NCBI GenBank assembly: GCA_000817105.1
Contig: JUEP01000019.1
Span: 1 to 39,669 of the forward strand
Source of the DNA: a marine actinobacterium MedAcidi-G3
Lineage (GTDB): Bacteria > Actinomycetota > Acidimicrobiia > Acidimicrobiales > Poriferisodalaceae
DNA length: 39,669 nucleotides
Direction of reading: 5' to 3'
Under the pieces are notes generated by a model. That model worked only from the letters and a program-made list of their open reading frames with translations. It was not told the origin of the DNA and did no database searches. Below, one piece after another: positions 16,044-24,374 of the stretch (position 1 is the first letter of the stretch; each line of letters opens with the position of its first letter). The translations under genes and the position numbers were made by a program.

Positions 16044-16925
16044 TTCCTCATGACGCACAGTGATTAGGCCTTCATTTTGAAGGTCGCCGATGAGACGAGA
16101 AGCTCTAACCACGTCGTCTTGTAAATCCATGATCGCCGCGGCCTTTGAGCTATGAACTGGCCCGTGAGTTAAAGCCTTTAGCAGGCGCCCCCGAGCTTGT
16201 CTGTCACTGCCCTGAAATTTGGTCTGCGTGGTTGAAACGGCTGCGCTACCGACGGCGGGATCATCGCCAATACCTCGCCAAGAACACCATTCTCTTACCG
16301 GACATCCACTGCACTCAGGATTTCGTTTTGAGCATCGAACGGCTGCCAAATCAAATAGTCCCTGATTCCAAAGCCACGGTCTGTTTGGATCGACCAACTT
16401 GTCGGCCATCCGCTGAGCTTCCTTAGGTTCTAAGGAACGTCCACTCCAACGGGCAAGCAAACGTCCGACATTGGTATCTAACACACCAACGGGCAGCTCG
16501 AACGCAAAAACCAACACGGCTCTAGCTGTATAGGGCCCAACACCGGGCAGAAGTAGAAGGTCTTCCAACGAGCTCGGGACATTACCGTTGTGGATCTCGA
16601 CGATCTGATGAGCAGAGTCGTAAAGATTTCGCGCTCTCCGAGGATAACCAAGCCCCTGCCAAAGCTTTAGAAGATCGGAAGCTCTGGATTGAGTTAAGGC
16701 CTGCGGTGAGGGCCATCGCTCCAAAAACTCTATGTATTTCGACGCAACTCGGGTCACCTGTGTTTGCTGAAGCATCACTTCCGACACCAACACCGACCAT
16801 GGGTCTCTTGTTGCACGCCAAGGTAAATCTCGCAGCTCAGCAGACGCCCATTTACACAGACCCTGATTTAAGGCTTCCCTTTCAGCGACAAGATCGTTTT
16901 CAGTTCTGCCAGATATCTTCGCCAT
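16017..16925 (-). CDS. mutY: Adenine DNA glycosylase MutY
   Basis: MutY removes adenine mispaired with 8-oxoguanine. The HhH-GPD core is complete: catalytic Glu in SEVMLQQTQ, the helix-hairpin-helix LLLPGVGPYTARAV, and catalytic Asp in VLDTNVGRL. The [4Fe-4S] loop is C-x6-C-x2-C-x5-C (CSKRNPECSGCPVREWC). The C-terminus lacks the long NUDT1/MutT-like domain of E. coli MutY and instead has the FQGSDRQARGRLLKAL region seen in mycobacterial MutY. The frame extends to a GTG at 16955. I chose the ATG at 16925, which overlaps the upstream MaoC gene by 26 nt and suggests coupled translation. The 3' end overlaps the selenoprotein gene by 27 nt. Its cluster ties it to SUF function. Confidence 0.94.
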   Translation of the reverse strand: MAKISGRTENDLVAEREALNQGLCKWASAELRDLPWRATRDPWSVLVSEVMLQQTQVTRVASKYIEFLERWPSPQALTQSRASDLLKLWQGLGYPRRARNLYDSAHQIVEIHNGNVPSSLEDLLLLPGVGPYTARAVLVFAFELPVGVLDTNVGRLLARWSGRSLEPKEAQRMADKLVDPNRPWLWNQGLFDLAAVRCSKRNPECSGCPVREWCSWRGIGDDPAVGSAAVSTTQTKFQGSDRQARGRLLKALTHGPVHSSKAAAIMDLQDDVVRASRLIGDLQNEGLITVRHEELLLGDLLQ

Positions 16926-17415
16926 AGGGAAAGTTTCGGGCAGGGGCGGCATCACGTTTCCATACCATCACCTTGCGACGGAAGTAACAAACTTCTTCTT
17001 CTCGTTGATTGAAGGCTCGAGTTTCAACAGTCACGATTCCCCTATCGGAGCGGCTCTTGGATTCGCTTTTTTCTAAAACTTTCGTGGCCGCATAAATGGT
17101 GTCTCCATGGAAGGTTGGGCGCTGGTGAGTAAGACTTTCGACCTCAAGATTGGCGATCGCTGTGCCACTGACATCCGGGACACTCATTCCGAGTACTAAT
17201 GAGTAGACAAGGTTTCCTACGACAACGTTCTTTCCGTGAACAGTTTCGTTTTGCGCAAACCATTCATTGGTATGAAGCGGATGATGATTCATGGTGATCA
17301 TGCAAAACAAGTGGTCATCAGCTTCGGTTATCGTCTTACCCGGCCAATGCCTATAAACATCGCCGATTTCAAAATCTTCGAAGTAGCGACCAAATGGACG
17401 GTCTTGGGTAGTCAC
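16900..17415 (-). CDS. MaoC-family hydratase, probable mesaconyl-CoA hydratase
   Basis: This 171-residue protein is a single hot-dog MaoC domain. The hydratase motif is clear in EADDHLFCMITMNHHPLH, followed by NVVVGNLVYSLVLGMSVPDVSG, PTFHGDTIYA and VTVETRAFNQ. It resembles the short MaoC proteins that sit beside the methylsuccinyl-CoA dehydrogenase gene in actinobacterial ethylmalonyl-CoA clusters. The role there is hydration of mesaconyl-CoA to beta-methylmalyl-CoA. Here it is divergent to just such a dehydrogenase gene, and mcl, the next step, lies 10 kb away. Rhodobacter Mch is about twice as long, so the specific assignment is an inference from context. The MaoC fold itself is certain. 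Confidence 0.9.
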   Translation of the reverse strand: MTTQDRPFGRYFEDFEIGDVYRHWPGKTITEADDHLFCMITMNHHPLHTNEWFAQNETVHGKNVVVGNLVYSLVLGMSVPDVSGTAIANLEVESLTHQRPTFHGDTIYAATKVLEKSESKSRSDRGIVTVETRAFNQREEEVCYFRRKVMVWKRDAAPARNFPYGEDIWQN

Positions 17416-17439
17416 AAATCTATTCCTTAGTGTTAGCTG

Positions 17440-17488
17440 ATCGCATTAGACCGTGTCATCGCAGAAATCTTCGGCCTAACAATGCGAT
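17440..17488. promoter_or_regulatory. Inverted repeat between maoC and mcd-like genes
   Basis: ATCGCATT (17440-17447) and AATGCGAT (17481-17488) are exact reverse complements 33 bp apart. The similarity continues imperfectly inward (AGACC against GGCCTAAC). A second pair, TGTTAG (17431-17436) and CTAACA (17476-17481), overlaps it. The repeat lies in the 176-bp divergent region between the hydratase and the dehydrogenase genes, closer to the hydratase start. It may be a pair of operator sites for a regulator of both genes. No clear -35/-10 pair could be fixed. Confidence 0.45.
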
Positions 17489-17591
17489 AGTTGCCTCTAG
17501 AGTTACTTTCAGTTTGCAGAAACCTTGTGTATCGCAGGGTTCTTCTCATAGCCTGACACATTGTCTCAACTTGATGAAGTGGTGAATACTC

Positions 17592-19172
17592 ATGACCGCA
17601 CCTGACCTACACGCAGCAGCAGATGCATTGGCTATCGGCATCTCAATTATTGACAGAGCGGCCGCGCACGCTGCTTCTCTCCCAGATGTGGATGAGCATC
17701 AAAATCTCCTGTATGACCTTGCCCATGCCGCGTCCGCAATCGAGATAAGTCGATCACTTTTGGACTACGGAGCTAAGGGAGAAAGCGAAGGCAAGATCGC
17801 CTGTGCTTTCATCGCCGACGCCCTTGCCGATCTTCATTCCAAGCTCTTCGGACGTGAATCAGCATGGGGTGTTGAACAGGGAGAGATTGACGCAGCCAGG
17901 GATTTCATTAGCCAATTCCGGGCACCAGAATTTGTTGCCGAGCTCGCAACCGTCGACGCCCCACTTCATTTGGATGACGATTTCACAATGGTGTCAGATA
18001 CCTTTCGTCGATTCGCAGAAGACAAGATCGCTCCTCGAGCCGAACATATTCACCGACAGGACACAGATATACCCGAAGAGATTATTGACGGGCTAGCAGA
18101 ACTCGGATGTTTCGGCCTTTCGGTGCCGGAAGAATATGGTGGCTTCGCAACTGGCAGCGAGAGCGACTACATGGGGATGGTTATCGCTACAGAAGAACTT
18201 TCAAGAGCCTCCTTGGGTGCCGGAGGTTCATTGATCACTCGCCCTGAGATCCTCACTCGAGCTCTTGAAAGAGGTGGCACCGAGGAACAAAAACAAGAAT
18301 GGTTTCCGAAGATTGCTACTGGTGAAACGATGGTGGCCGTTGCCGTCACCGAGCCGGACTACGGGTCCGACGTCGCAAACCTCAAAGTCACAGCAACACC
18401 TGTCGACAACGGCTGGGTAATTAATGGTGTGAAAACCTGGTGCACATTTGCCGGGAGAGCCAACGTGTTAATGCTCCTAGCTAGAACTGACCCCGATCGT
18501 TCGAAAACTCATCGCGGGCTTAGCCTGTTTATAGTCCCAAAACCGCAGGCAGAAGGTCACAGCTTTGAATTTTCTCAGTCGGATGGCGGGACCATGGAAG
18601 GCCGAGCAATTCCCACATTGGGTTATCGAGGTATGCACAGTTTCGAAATAGCTTTCGATAACTGGTTTGTCCCGTCGGAAAACCTAATTGGTGGCGAAGA
18701 AGGGCTCGGCAAAGGGTTCTACATGCAAATGGCAGGCTTTGAAAACGGCCGTCTACAGACTGCAGCGCGAGCTGTTGGAGTCATGCAGGCTGCTTATGAA
18801 GAAGCTCTGGCCTACGCAAACGACCGGGTTGTTTTCGGAAGTCCGATATCTGATTATCAGCTCACTAAAACGAAGCTAGGTCGGATGGCCGCGATCATCC
18901 AAGGATCGCGTCAATACAGTTACTCGGTTGCACAAATGATGGCTAAAGGGGAAGGAACCTTAGAAGCATCAATGGTCAAGGCTTATGTCTGCAAAGCGGC
19001 TGAATGGGTTACTCGAGAAGCTCTCCAGATCCATGGTGGTTTCGGATTTGCTGAGGAGTACACCGTTAGCCGTCTTTTCGTGGATGCCAGAGTGCTTTCA
19101 ATTTTCGAAGGTGCTGACGAGACACTTTGCCTTAAGCTCATAGCACGTCGTCTGCTGGCCGCACCGCAATAA
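17592..19172 (+). CDS. mcd: Acyl-CoA dehydrogenase, probable (2S)-methylsuccinyl-CoA dehydrogenase
   Basis: This 526-residue FAD enzyme has a standard acyl-CoA dehydrogenase core. It shows GCFGLSVPEEYGG, AVAVTEPDYGSDVANL (flavin-binding), the R-x2-FG-like DRVVFGSPISDYQL, and ALQIHGGFGFAEEY, with the catalytic glutamate expected at FEGADET. The first roughly 130 residues form an extra helical domain not found in ordinary 380-residue members. Such an extension is typical of methylsuccinyl-CoA dehydrogenase (Mcd) of the ethylmalonyl-CoA pathway, which oxidises methylsuccinyl-CoA to mesaconyl-CoA. The divergent MaoC hydratase would use that product. The specific substrate is inferred from length and context. 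The ATG at 17592 has only a weak ribosome-binding site. Confidence 0.9.
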   Translation: MTAPDLHAAADALAIGISIIDRAAAHAASLPDVDEHQNLLYDLAHAASAIEISRSLLDYGAKGESEGKIACAFIADALADLHSKLFGRESAWGVEQGEIDAARDFISQFRAPEFVAELATVDAPLHLDDDFTMVSDTFRRFAEDKIAPRAEHIHRQDTDIPEEIIDGLAELGCFGLSVPEEYGGFATGSESDYMGMVIATEELSRASLGAGGSLITRPEILTRALERGGTEEQKQEWFPKIATGETMVAVAVTEPDYGSDVANLKVTATPVDNGWVINGVKTWCTFAGRANVLMLLARTDPDRSKTHRGLSLFIVPKPQAEGHSFEFSQSDGGTMEGRAIPTLGYRGMHSFEIAFDNWFVPSENLIGGEEGLGKGFYMQMAGFENGRLQTAARAVGVMQAAYEEALAYANDRVVFGSPISDYQLTKTKLGRMAAIIQGSRQYSYSVAQMMAKGEGTLEASMVKAYVCKAAEWVTREALQIHGGFGFAEEYTVSRLFVDARVLSIFEGADETLCLKLIARRLLAAPQ

Positions 19173-19197
19173 CAGTTTCTGAAATTCTTTTTTGAGC

Positions 19198-20022
19198 TCA
19201 CAAAACCGGTCGAAGTAGCTCTGCAGCGATCACACAATCTTCTCTGCAACCGCTCTCAGAAGAGCTCACGCCCTTCGGACCAACGACGTGAGTTACCGCG
19301 CTCATGGGCACTACTTCGTCATCGGCCTCCATGGTGTTTTGGGCTACTAACTGCTTTTCTATAACGTCAAAAATACGTTCGGGAAGTGCTCGCCCATGCC
19401 CAACGACAGCCCACACTTGCTTACCAGATTGAGCTCCACACAAAGCTGCCGCATAAGAGCCTGAAGGTGCAATAAAGGAATTCGGGCCAGATGCACTAGC
19501 TTCGAGAAGAATTACATCTGAATGGCTGCAAGCTTGCCCCAGCCCCGTAAAGGGCACCTCTTCGACTTTGACCTCTTTTTGCAAGAGAGATCTCGCCAAT
19601 CCAGCGCCTTCTCCGTAGGCATCAACAACTCGGATCGTAAGGTCACTCCGCTTATGAACTGCTTCTAACGCCAGATCAGGCCATCCAATGACAGCGACCG
19701 TTGCATTGACGGGTAGGAACTCCCTAATCTTTTCGGACGTCAAATCAGCATTGAGTTCATCGATGAAGTCGAGCGCTGCTCTACGCGCGTCGGCAGAGAT
19801 CAATACTCGGGTTGCCATTACCCATAAAGAGCCAGCGAGTGGATGATGATGCAGTATCCGCCTACAGGCATTGACCAACTCTGCGGGTTCGCCCCACAGT
19901 GAAGCCAAAGCGTCAGCTGCCTCACGAGCTAGGTCGATTTGGTCGAATCCTCCCGCACGGGCTACGTATCGAAGTCTTTCAATCGGATGCACCAGAGCAG
20001 ACTGCCACATCAATCGACTCAA
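19198..20022 (-). CDS. Initiation factor 2B-like (NagB/RpiA/CoA-transferase fold) protein
   Basis: This 274-residue protein resembles the eIF2B alpha/beta/delta-like family, in which archaeal and bacterial members include sugar-phosphate isomerases and proteins of unknown role. The C-terminal half shows the alternating strand-helix pattern with VAVIGWPDLALEAV, IRVVDAYGEG, and the family-like SDVILLEASASGPNSFIAPSGSYAAALCG followed by KQVWAVVGHGRALPE. The N-terminal half is helical. Members with clear catalytic residues have Cys and Asp at known positions; I could not confirm these. It is convergent with the dehydrogenase gene (25-bp gap) and divergent to the thioredoxin-like gene. The function is unassigned. 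Confidence 0.78.
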   Translation of the reverse strand: MSRLMWQSALVHPIERLRYVARAGGFDQIDLAREAADALASLWGEPAELVNACRRILHHHPLAGSLWVMATRVLISADARRAALDFIDELNADLTSEKIREFLPVNATVAVIGWPDLALEAVHKRSDLTIRVVDAYGEGAGLARSLLQKEVKVEEVPFTGLGQACSHSDVILLEASASGPNSFIAPSGSYAAALCGAQSGKQVWAVVGHGRALPERIFDVIEKQLVAQNTMEADDEVVPMSAVTHVVGPKGVSSSESGCREDCVIAAELLRPVL

Positions 20023-20079
20023 AATAAATCTCTGGTTGAGTTTGTTCCTGTGTAGGCCATCGCTAACTGGGGCGCTAAG

Positions 20080-20580
20080 TTGGAATTCGTGGCTACCGAT
20101 CCTTCAATGCACCTGTCAGTTGCAACCATTGATGGAGCTGAGCAGACGCTGTCTCAATGGTTAACGACCTTTAACCTCCTCACTGTCGCGATAGATCCCT
20201 ATACCCACCAAAGTGGATGGATAATCCCAACAGCAGACCGCATCTTCAGCCATTATGAAGAAGCTGACATCAGGTGCGCGTTTCTGGTCACAGGAAACAG
20301 CGAAGGGGCTCGTCAATACTTGGGTAAGTACGCTGACCGCTGGTTGGTCTTAACTGATGAAAAGCGAGAATTTGTCTCTTCCTTAGGCATTGAGCGTATT
20401 CCTGCTTTGGTTCACATAGCACAAGATGGTTCACTCGTCGGCTGCGCCGAAGGTTGGGAGCCAAGCGAGTGGCGCGACGTTATTGATGGTGTAGAGAAAG
20501 CCATGGCTTGGCGATCCAAACCTCTTTTACCGACTTCTGAAGATCCGGGAAAATTCGAAGGAACCCCTGCGCTCGCTTAG
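20080..20580 (+). CDS. Thioredoxin-like fold protein lacking CxxC
   Basis: This protein of about 166 residues has a thioredoxin-like layout: a strand (NLLTVAIDPYT), a helix, then YADRWLVLTDEKREFVSSLGIERIPALVHIAQDGSLVGCAEGWEPSEW. The IERIPAL segment looks like the cis-proline loop, followed by the DG hairpin. No CxxC motif is present; only two isolated cysteines occur (RCAF, GCAEG), so it is unlikely to be a classical disulfide reductase. The frame begins with TTG at 20080. GTG at 20089 or ATG at 20107 are alternatives. It ends with a 4-nt overlap of the convergent diguanylate cyclase gene. I do not recognise a named family. Confidence 0.72.
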   Translation: MEFVATDPSMHLSVATIDGAEQTLSQWLTTFNLLTVAIDPYTHQSGWIIPTADRIFSHYEEADIRCAFLVTGNSEGARQYLGKYADRWLVLTDEKREFVSSLGIERIPALVHIAQDGSLVGCAEGWEPSEWRDVIDGVEKAMAWRSKPLLPTSEDPGKFEGTPALA

Positions 20581-21260
20581 AGCTGACTCTTTATTCGATA
20601 CATTTCAGCGTCTGCTCTAGAGAGCAATTCTTCAGCATGATTTCTGATTCCATAGCCAACTGTGAAGCCCACACTGGCTTTGGTAACTAAAGAATGGCCG
20701 CCGATAACGAACGGCCGTTCCATCGCTATCTCAAGACGCTCGGCAACCAGTTGAACGTCGTCTCCGTTTCGCAATTCGGGACACACTACGACGAATTCAT
20801 CCCCTCCATATCTGGCAACAGTGTCGGTAGGCCTGACCGAATCAGCAAATCGTGCACCAACTGCAGAGAGCAAACGATCGCCGACGGTATGACCGTAGAC
20901 ATCGTTAACCACCTTAAAGTCATTAAGGTCGCAAAAGACAACGCCGACTGCCCGTCCGCTAGTGCGAGATCGCTCTAAGGCAGCTTCTAAACGAGATTGA
21001 GCTTGAAAACGGTTTCCCAGTCCCGTGAGAGGATCCTTTCTAGCTGCTCGCGCCAATTCCGCCTCTTGACGACCTCCGATCCAAAGCGTGCAAATAGAAC
21101 TAAATAACAAAAGAGCTGACACGCAAACTGCTGCGATACCTAACAGCCAACGAGAAAAGCTTGATACCGGCTCCTGACCTATAAGCATCCAACTGCACAG
21201 CAGAAGAACAACAAGTGTTGATGGCACAGCTACGAAGAAAAGGATCCGGCGGGCATTCAT
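20577..21260 (-). CDS. Membrane-anchored GGDEF diguanylate cyclase
   Basis: This 227-residue protein has two N-terminal membrane helices (about residues 6-26 and 38-60), then a complete GGDEF domain. It would make cyclic di-GMP from two GTP at the inner face of the membrane. The catalytic RYGGDEF is intact, preceded by DPLTGLGNR and FCDLNDFKVVND. An inhibitory-site RxxD (RPTD) lies five residues before GGDEF, so product feedback is expected. There is no separate sensor domain beyond the two helices. No EAL or PilZ partner is in the window. It is divergent from nothing close; the SDR gene ends 46 bp upstream on the same strand. Confidence 0.93.
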   Translation of the reverse strand: MNARRILFFVAVPSTLVVLLLCSWMLIGQEPVSSFSRWLLGIAAVCVSALLLFSSICTLWIGGRQEAELARAARKDPLTGLGNRFQAQSRLEAALERSRTSGRAVGVVFCDLNDFKVVNDVYGHTVGDRLLSAVGARFADSVRPTDTVARYGGDEFVVVCPELRNGDDVQLVAERLEIAMERPFVIGGHSLVTKASVGFTVGYGIRNHAEELLSRADAEMYRIKSQL

Positions 21261-21306
21261 TACATCACCCGAGAGTACGGGTATGTGCCTAGCTGAGCCA
21301 GAACCC

Positions 21307-22095
21307 TCAACGGGCTATCCATCCTCCGTCAACGGGGAGTGGCACGCCCGTCACATAACTGCTTGCTGCGCTAGCTAAAAACAGTAGAGCTCCATCAAGT
21401 TCTTCTGGAGTTCCGCCTCGTCCCATCGAAGCATTTCGGGCAATCCACGAACTCGATTTCTCGTCGTCAAACATGACCTGAGTTAGTTCCGTTTCGAAGT
21501 ATCCAGGGCAAAGTACGTTGACCCGTATCCCTCTCTTAGCCCATTGAACGGCTAGCTCTCGAGTCAGGTTCACGAGTCCGGCCTTACTTGCGGCGTAGGC
21601 CGGTTGAAGGTTGGGCGCCGAAGCAACAAGGCCATGAACGGACGCAACATTGATAATGCTGCCTTCTTGCCGGGTCAACATATCTTGAGCAGCGAGAGCG
21701 GACAGCAAGAAACAAGAGTTCAGGTTTACGTCTACAACCTTTCGGAATAGATCGATGTTTGCTTCTTCAGCGGGATGCACGGCATCAGTAATTCCGGCAT
21801 TGTTGACCAAAACATCTACTCGGCCATAGCGAGCAATACTTTCGTCAATTAATTTCTTACACTCATCATCGCTGCTGACATCACATTGAATCGCCAGCGC
21901 ATCAGGCAACTCGGCTGCTAGCTCATCAAGGCGGTCACGCCGCCGGGCGGCGACTACGACCTTTGCTCCGGCCGCGGACAGAACTCTCGCAAATCGATCA
22001 CCAAAACCACTCGAGGCACCGGTGACGATGCATACTTTGCCGTCTAGGCGGTACAGATTTTCAATATCAGGAAGTTCGCTCATGACTAAAGACAT
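21307..22095 (-). CDS. Short-chain dehydrogenase/reductase (SDR)
   Basis: This 262-residue classical SDR is NAD(P)-dependent with an unknown alcohol or ketone substrate. The nucleotide motif is TGASSGFGDRFA, with NNAG (LVNNAGITD) and the catalytic Tyr-x3-Lys as YAASKAG; the C-terminus has SYVTGVPLPVDGG. ARR at the end of the second strand favours NADP. The ATG at 22095 is the longest start; an internal ATG at 22083 is possible. Upstream, GGAGGG precedes a tiny open frame (ATG TTT GCC TAA, 22106-22095) whose stop overlaps the 22095 ATG, which may couple initiation. The gene is divergent to an LLM oxidoreductase gene. Confidence 0.92.
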   Translation of the reverse strand: MSLVMSELPDIENLYRLDGKVCIVTGASSGFGDRFARVLSAAGAKVVVAARRRDRLDELAAELPDALAIQCDVSSDDECKKLIDESIARYGRVDVLVNNAGITDAVHPAEEANIDLFRKVVDVNLNSCFLLSALAAQDMLTRQEGSIINVASVHGLVASAPNLQPAYAASKAGLVNLTRELAVQWAKRGIRVNVLCPGYFETELTQVMFDDEKSSSWIARNASMGRGGTPEELDGALLFLASAASSYVTGVPLPVDGGWIAR

Positions 22096-22156
22096 TAGGC
22101 AAACATTGCCCTCCGTACATAAGGCGCAGTGCCGTCAGCTGTCGTAGGGTCTTGGT

Positions 22157-23053
22157 ATGAAGATACGTGTCGGCTTTGGCCTAGGGACCCGCAGTTTTAC
22201 GAATGACCGATCAACCTTCGATCCATTTGTTGACTCTCTTGAAAATCTCGGTTTCGATTCGCTGTGGCTCAGTGAACGGCTCGGTGGTGAATGTCCTGAT
22301 CCGCTAGTTGGATTGGCGTATGCAGCCGGAAGAACTCAAAGAATAAAGTTCGGTTTCTCCGTCATGGTTTTACCTGGCCGGAACCTAGCTGTCCTTGCAA
22401 AGGAATTAGCCAGTTTGGACAGACTGTCGAACGGGCGACTCCTACCAGCATTTGGCTTAGGGGTCGCTGATCCTCACGAGCAGTCAGCTTTTGGCGTGCA
22501 GAGAAAACAGCGCGCAAAGATTTTCAACGAAGCTCTTCCTTTGTTAAAGAAGATGTGGGAAGACGGGCCTGTAACTCACCATGGTGAGTTCTACGACTAC
22601 GACGAAGTGGAGCTCCTACCGAAGCCAACTCAACAACCACTGGACATATGGCTAGGAGGGGCCGCCGATGTGGAACTGCGTAGATGCGGTCGATTCGGTG
22701 ACGGATGGCTTCCTTCTTTTTGCACTCCAGAAATGGCAGCCGAAGGATGGGCGGTTGTAAATCAAGCGGCTGAGGACCACGAAAGATTTATGGATCCCGA
22801 ACATTTCGGAGTGCTCGTTCCATACAGTCACGGTGAATTACCGGACAGCTATAAGACAATCCTCGATCGACGCGCCCCCGGGGTTGAGGCCACCAAAATA
22901 ATACCCGTTGGTCACGATGGTCTAAGAGAGCAGCTAGAACGATTTGTAGAAGTCGGAGCTTCAAAGTTTGTTCCAATTTTGGTTGGCGAGCCAGATGATT
23001 GGTTTGCCGAACTTGAAGGTGTTGCCGAAGCGGTCCTACCTATCCAGACTTAA
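22157..23053 (+). CDS. LLM-class flavin/F420-dependent oxidoreductase
   Basis: This 298-residue luciferase-like monooxygenase-fold protein shows LGFDSLWLSERLGGECPDPLVGLAYAAGRTQRIKFG, MVLPGRNLAVLAKELASLDRLSNGRLLPAFGLG, and LLPKPTQQPLDIWLGGA. These are typical of F420-dependent actinobacterial members. The substrate is unknown. The P450 gene starts 40 bp downstream on the same strand, so the two may act in one oxidative pathway, for example on a lipid or terpenoid. It is unlike the other two LLM proteins in the window at the motif level. Confidence 0.9.
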   Translation: MKIRVGFGLGTRSFTNDRSTFDPFVDSLENLGFDSLWLSERLGGECPDPLVGLAYAAGRTQRIKFGFSVMVLPGRNLAVLAKELASLDRLSNGRLLPAFGLGVADPHEQSAFGVQRKQRAKIFNEALPLLKKMWEDGPVTHHGEFYDYDEVELLPKPTQQPLDIWLGGAADVELRRCGRFGDGWLPSFCTPEMAAEGWAVVNQAAEDHERFMDPEHFGVLVPYSHGELPDSYKTILDRRAPGVEATKIIPVGHDGLREQLERFVEVGASKFVPILVGEPDDWFAELEGVAEAVLPIQT

Positions 23054-23093
23054 AATCTTTCACACACAACCCGACGTTTGGAGTTGCGCCAAG

Positions 23094-24374
23094 ATGTCAT
23101 CGTCCTCACAATCTCGTTCGCCCTGGGCGCCGGACTACACAGAGATTGACCTTCACGATCCGGCCAACTTCGCTGACGGGCCTCCCTATGATGCGTTCGC
23201 GACTCTGCGCAACAACGCTCCAGTGGCTTTTCATCCGGAGAGACCGCGCCGCCAGGGAGGCAAAGAAGGTCCCGGCTTTTGGTGCATAACCCGTCATCGT
23301 GATGTCCAAATAGTTTCGAAAGATCCAGATACATACTCATCATGGTTGGGTGGCTTTACCGGCGCTGATCTAAGTGGGGTAGTCCTCGAGGAAACCCGGC
23401 TCAATATGATGGGCATGGACCCGCCGGACCACACCCTTCTACGTCATTCAATCCGGCAACCTTTTGGTCCCGCGTGGGTTCGAGATTTGGAGGGCAACAT
23501 CAGTAACTTCGCTTCCGAGATCCTCGATAAGGTTTGCGAGCGAGGCGAAATCGACTTTGTTGCCGAAGTCGCAGCGGAGTTACCCCTGCGGGTACTTGCT
23601 CATATCATGGGTGTCGGATCGGCTGATACGAAATTATTCTTTGATTGGTCTAACCGTATTATCGGAAATCATGATCCTGACTTTGGGGGCTCGGTCCAAG
23701 ACTTTCTAGATGCAAAAGATGAACTCTTTAGCTATGGACGAGAAGTCATCGCGGCTAAAAGAAAAAAACCTGGGGACGACATGGTTTCGTATTTCGTTTC
23801 CACGGAAATTGACGGGAACAAACTTGATGATGAACGTCTGATTCTTCTCTGGTTCTTATTACTAGTCGCTGGCAATGAGACGACTCGTTCATCGCTAACT
23901 GGGGCTATGGAGGTACTTTCCGGATTCCCTGATCAGAGAGCGATTCTTTGCAGCAATATTCCTCAACACCTAGCAGGATTCATCGAAGAAACCTTGCGTT
24001 ATACAAATCCGGTTTTGCACTTTAGAAGGACGGCAACCAAAGACGTCGTGCTAGGTGAAGCGTCTATTAAGGCAGGCGACAAATTACTTCTGTGGTATCC
24101 GTCTGCGAATCGAGATACCGAAGTCTTTCATGAGCCAGATAATTTTGACTTGGCGAGGACGCCGAACAACCACGTTGCTTTTGGTGTTGGTCCCCACTTC
24201 TGTCTCGGAGCCCGATTAGGAAGACTCCAGATTCAGGTCATGTTGACGTCTTTACTCAGACGGCTGCCTGATATCGAGGTCGTTGGTCGTGCTCAGAGAA
24301 CTCACTCAAATTTCCTCAACTCAGCCAAGACCCTGCCTGTTTCATTCACTCCGACGCGAATCGATGCTGATTAG
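23094..24374 (+). CDS. Cytochrome P450 (CYP125/124/142-like)
   Basis: This 426-residue soluble bacterial P450 has the oxygen-activation motif AGNETTR in helix I, E-x-x-R in EETLRYTNPV, and the haem loop FGVGPHFCLG with Cys370 as the iron ligand. The N-terminal MGMDPPDHTLLRHSI, the FRRTATKDVVLGEASIKAGDKLLLWYPSANRD block and the C-terminal SNF-x-NSAKTLPVSF resemble mycobacterial CYP125/124/142. Those oxidise sterol or methyl-branched lipid side chains. Substrate transfer from those enzymes is only a guess. The frame is open from 22968, but the ATG at 23094 lies after the upstream LLM gene. The 3' end overlaps livF by 4 nt. Redox partners are not adjacent. Confidence 0.93.
   Translation: MSSSSQSRSPWAPDYTEIDLHDPANFADGPPYDAFATLRNNAPVAFHPERPRRQGGKEGPGFWCITRHRDVQIVSKDPDTYSSWLGGFTGADLSGVVLEETRLNMMGMDPPDHTLLRHSIRQPFGPAWVRDLEGNISNFASEILDKVCERGEIDFVAEVAAELPLRVLAHIMGVGSADTKLFFDWSNRIIGNHDPDFGGSVQDFLDAKDELFSYGREVIAAKRKKPGDDMVSYFVSTEIDGNKLDDERLILLWFLLLVAGNETTRSSLTGAMEVLSGFPDQRAILCSNIPQHLAGFIEETLRYTNPVLHFRRTATKDVVLGEASIKAGDKLLLWYPSANRDTEVFHEPDNFDLARTPNNHVAFGVGPHFCLGARLGRLQIQVMLTSLLRRLPDIEVVGRAQRTHSNFLNSAKTLPVSFTPTRIDAD

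Noticed and set aside
22095-22106. Three-codon leader peptide before the SDR gene
   Set aside because: The GGAGGG is only 2 nt from its ATG, which is too close for efficient starts, so it is noted only as a possible coupling element.
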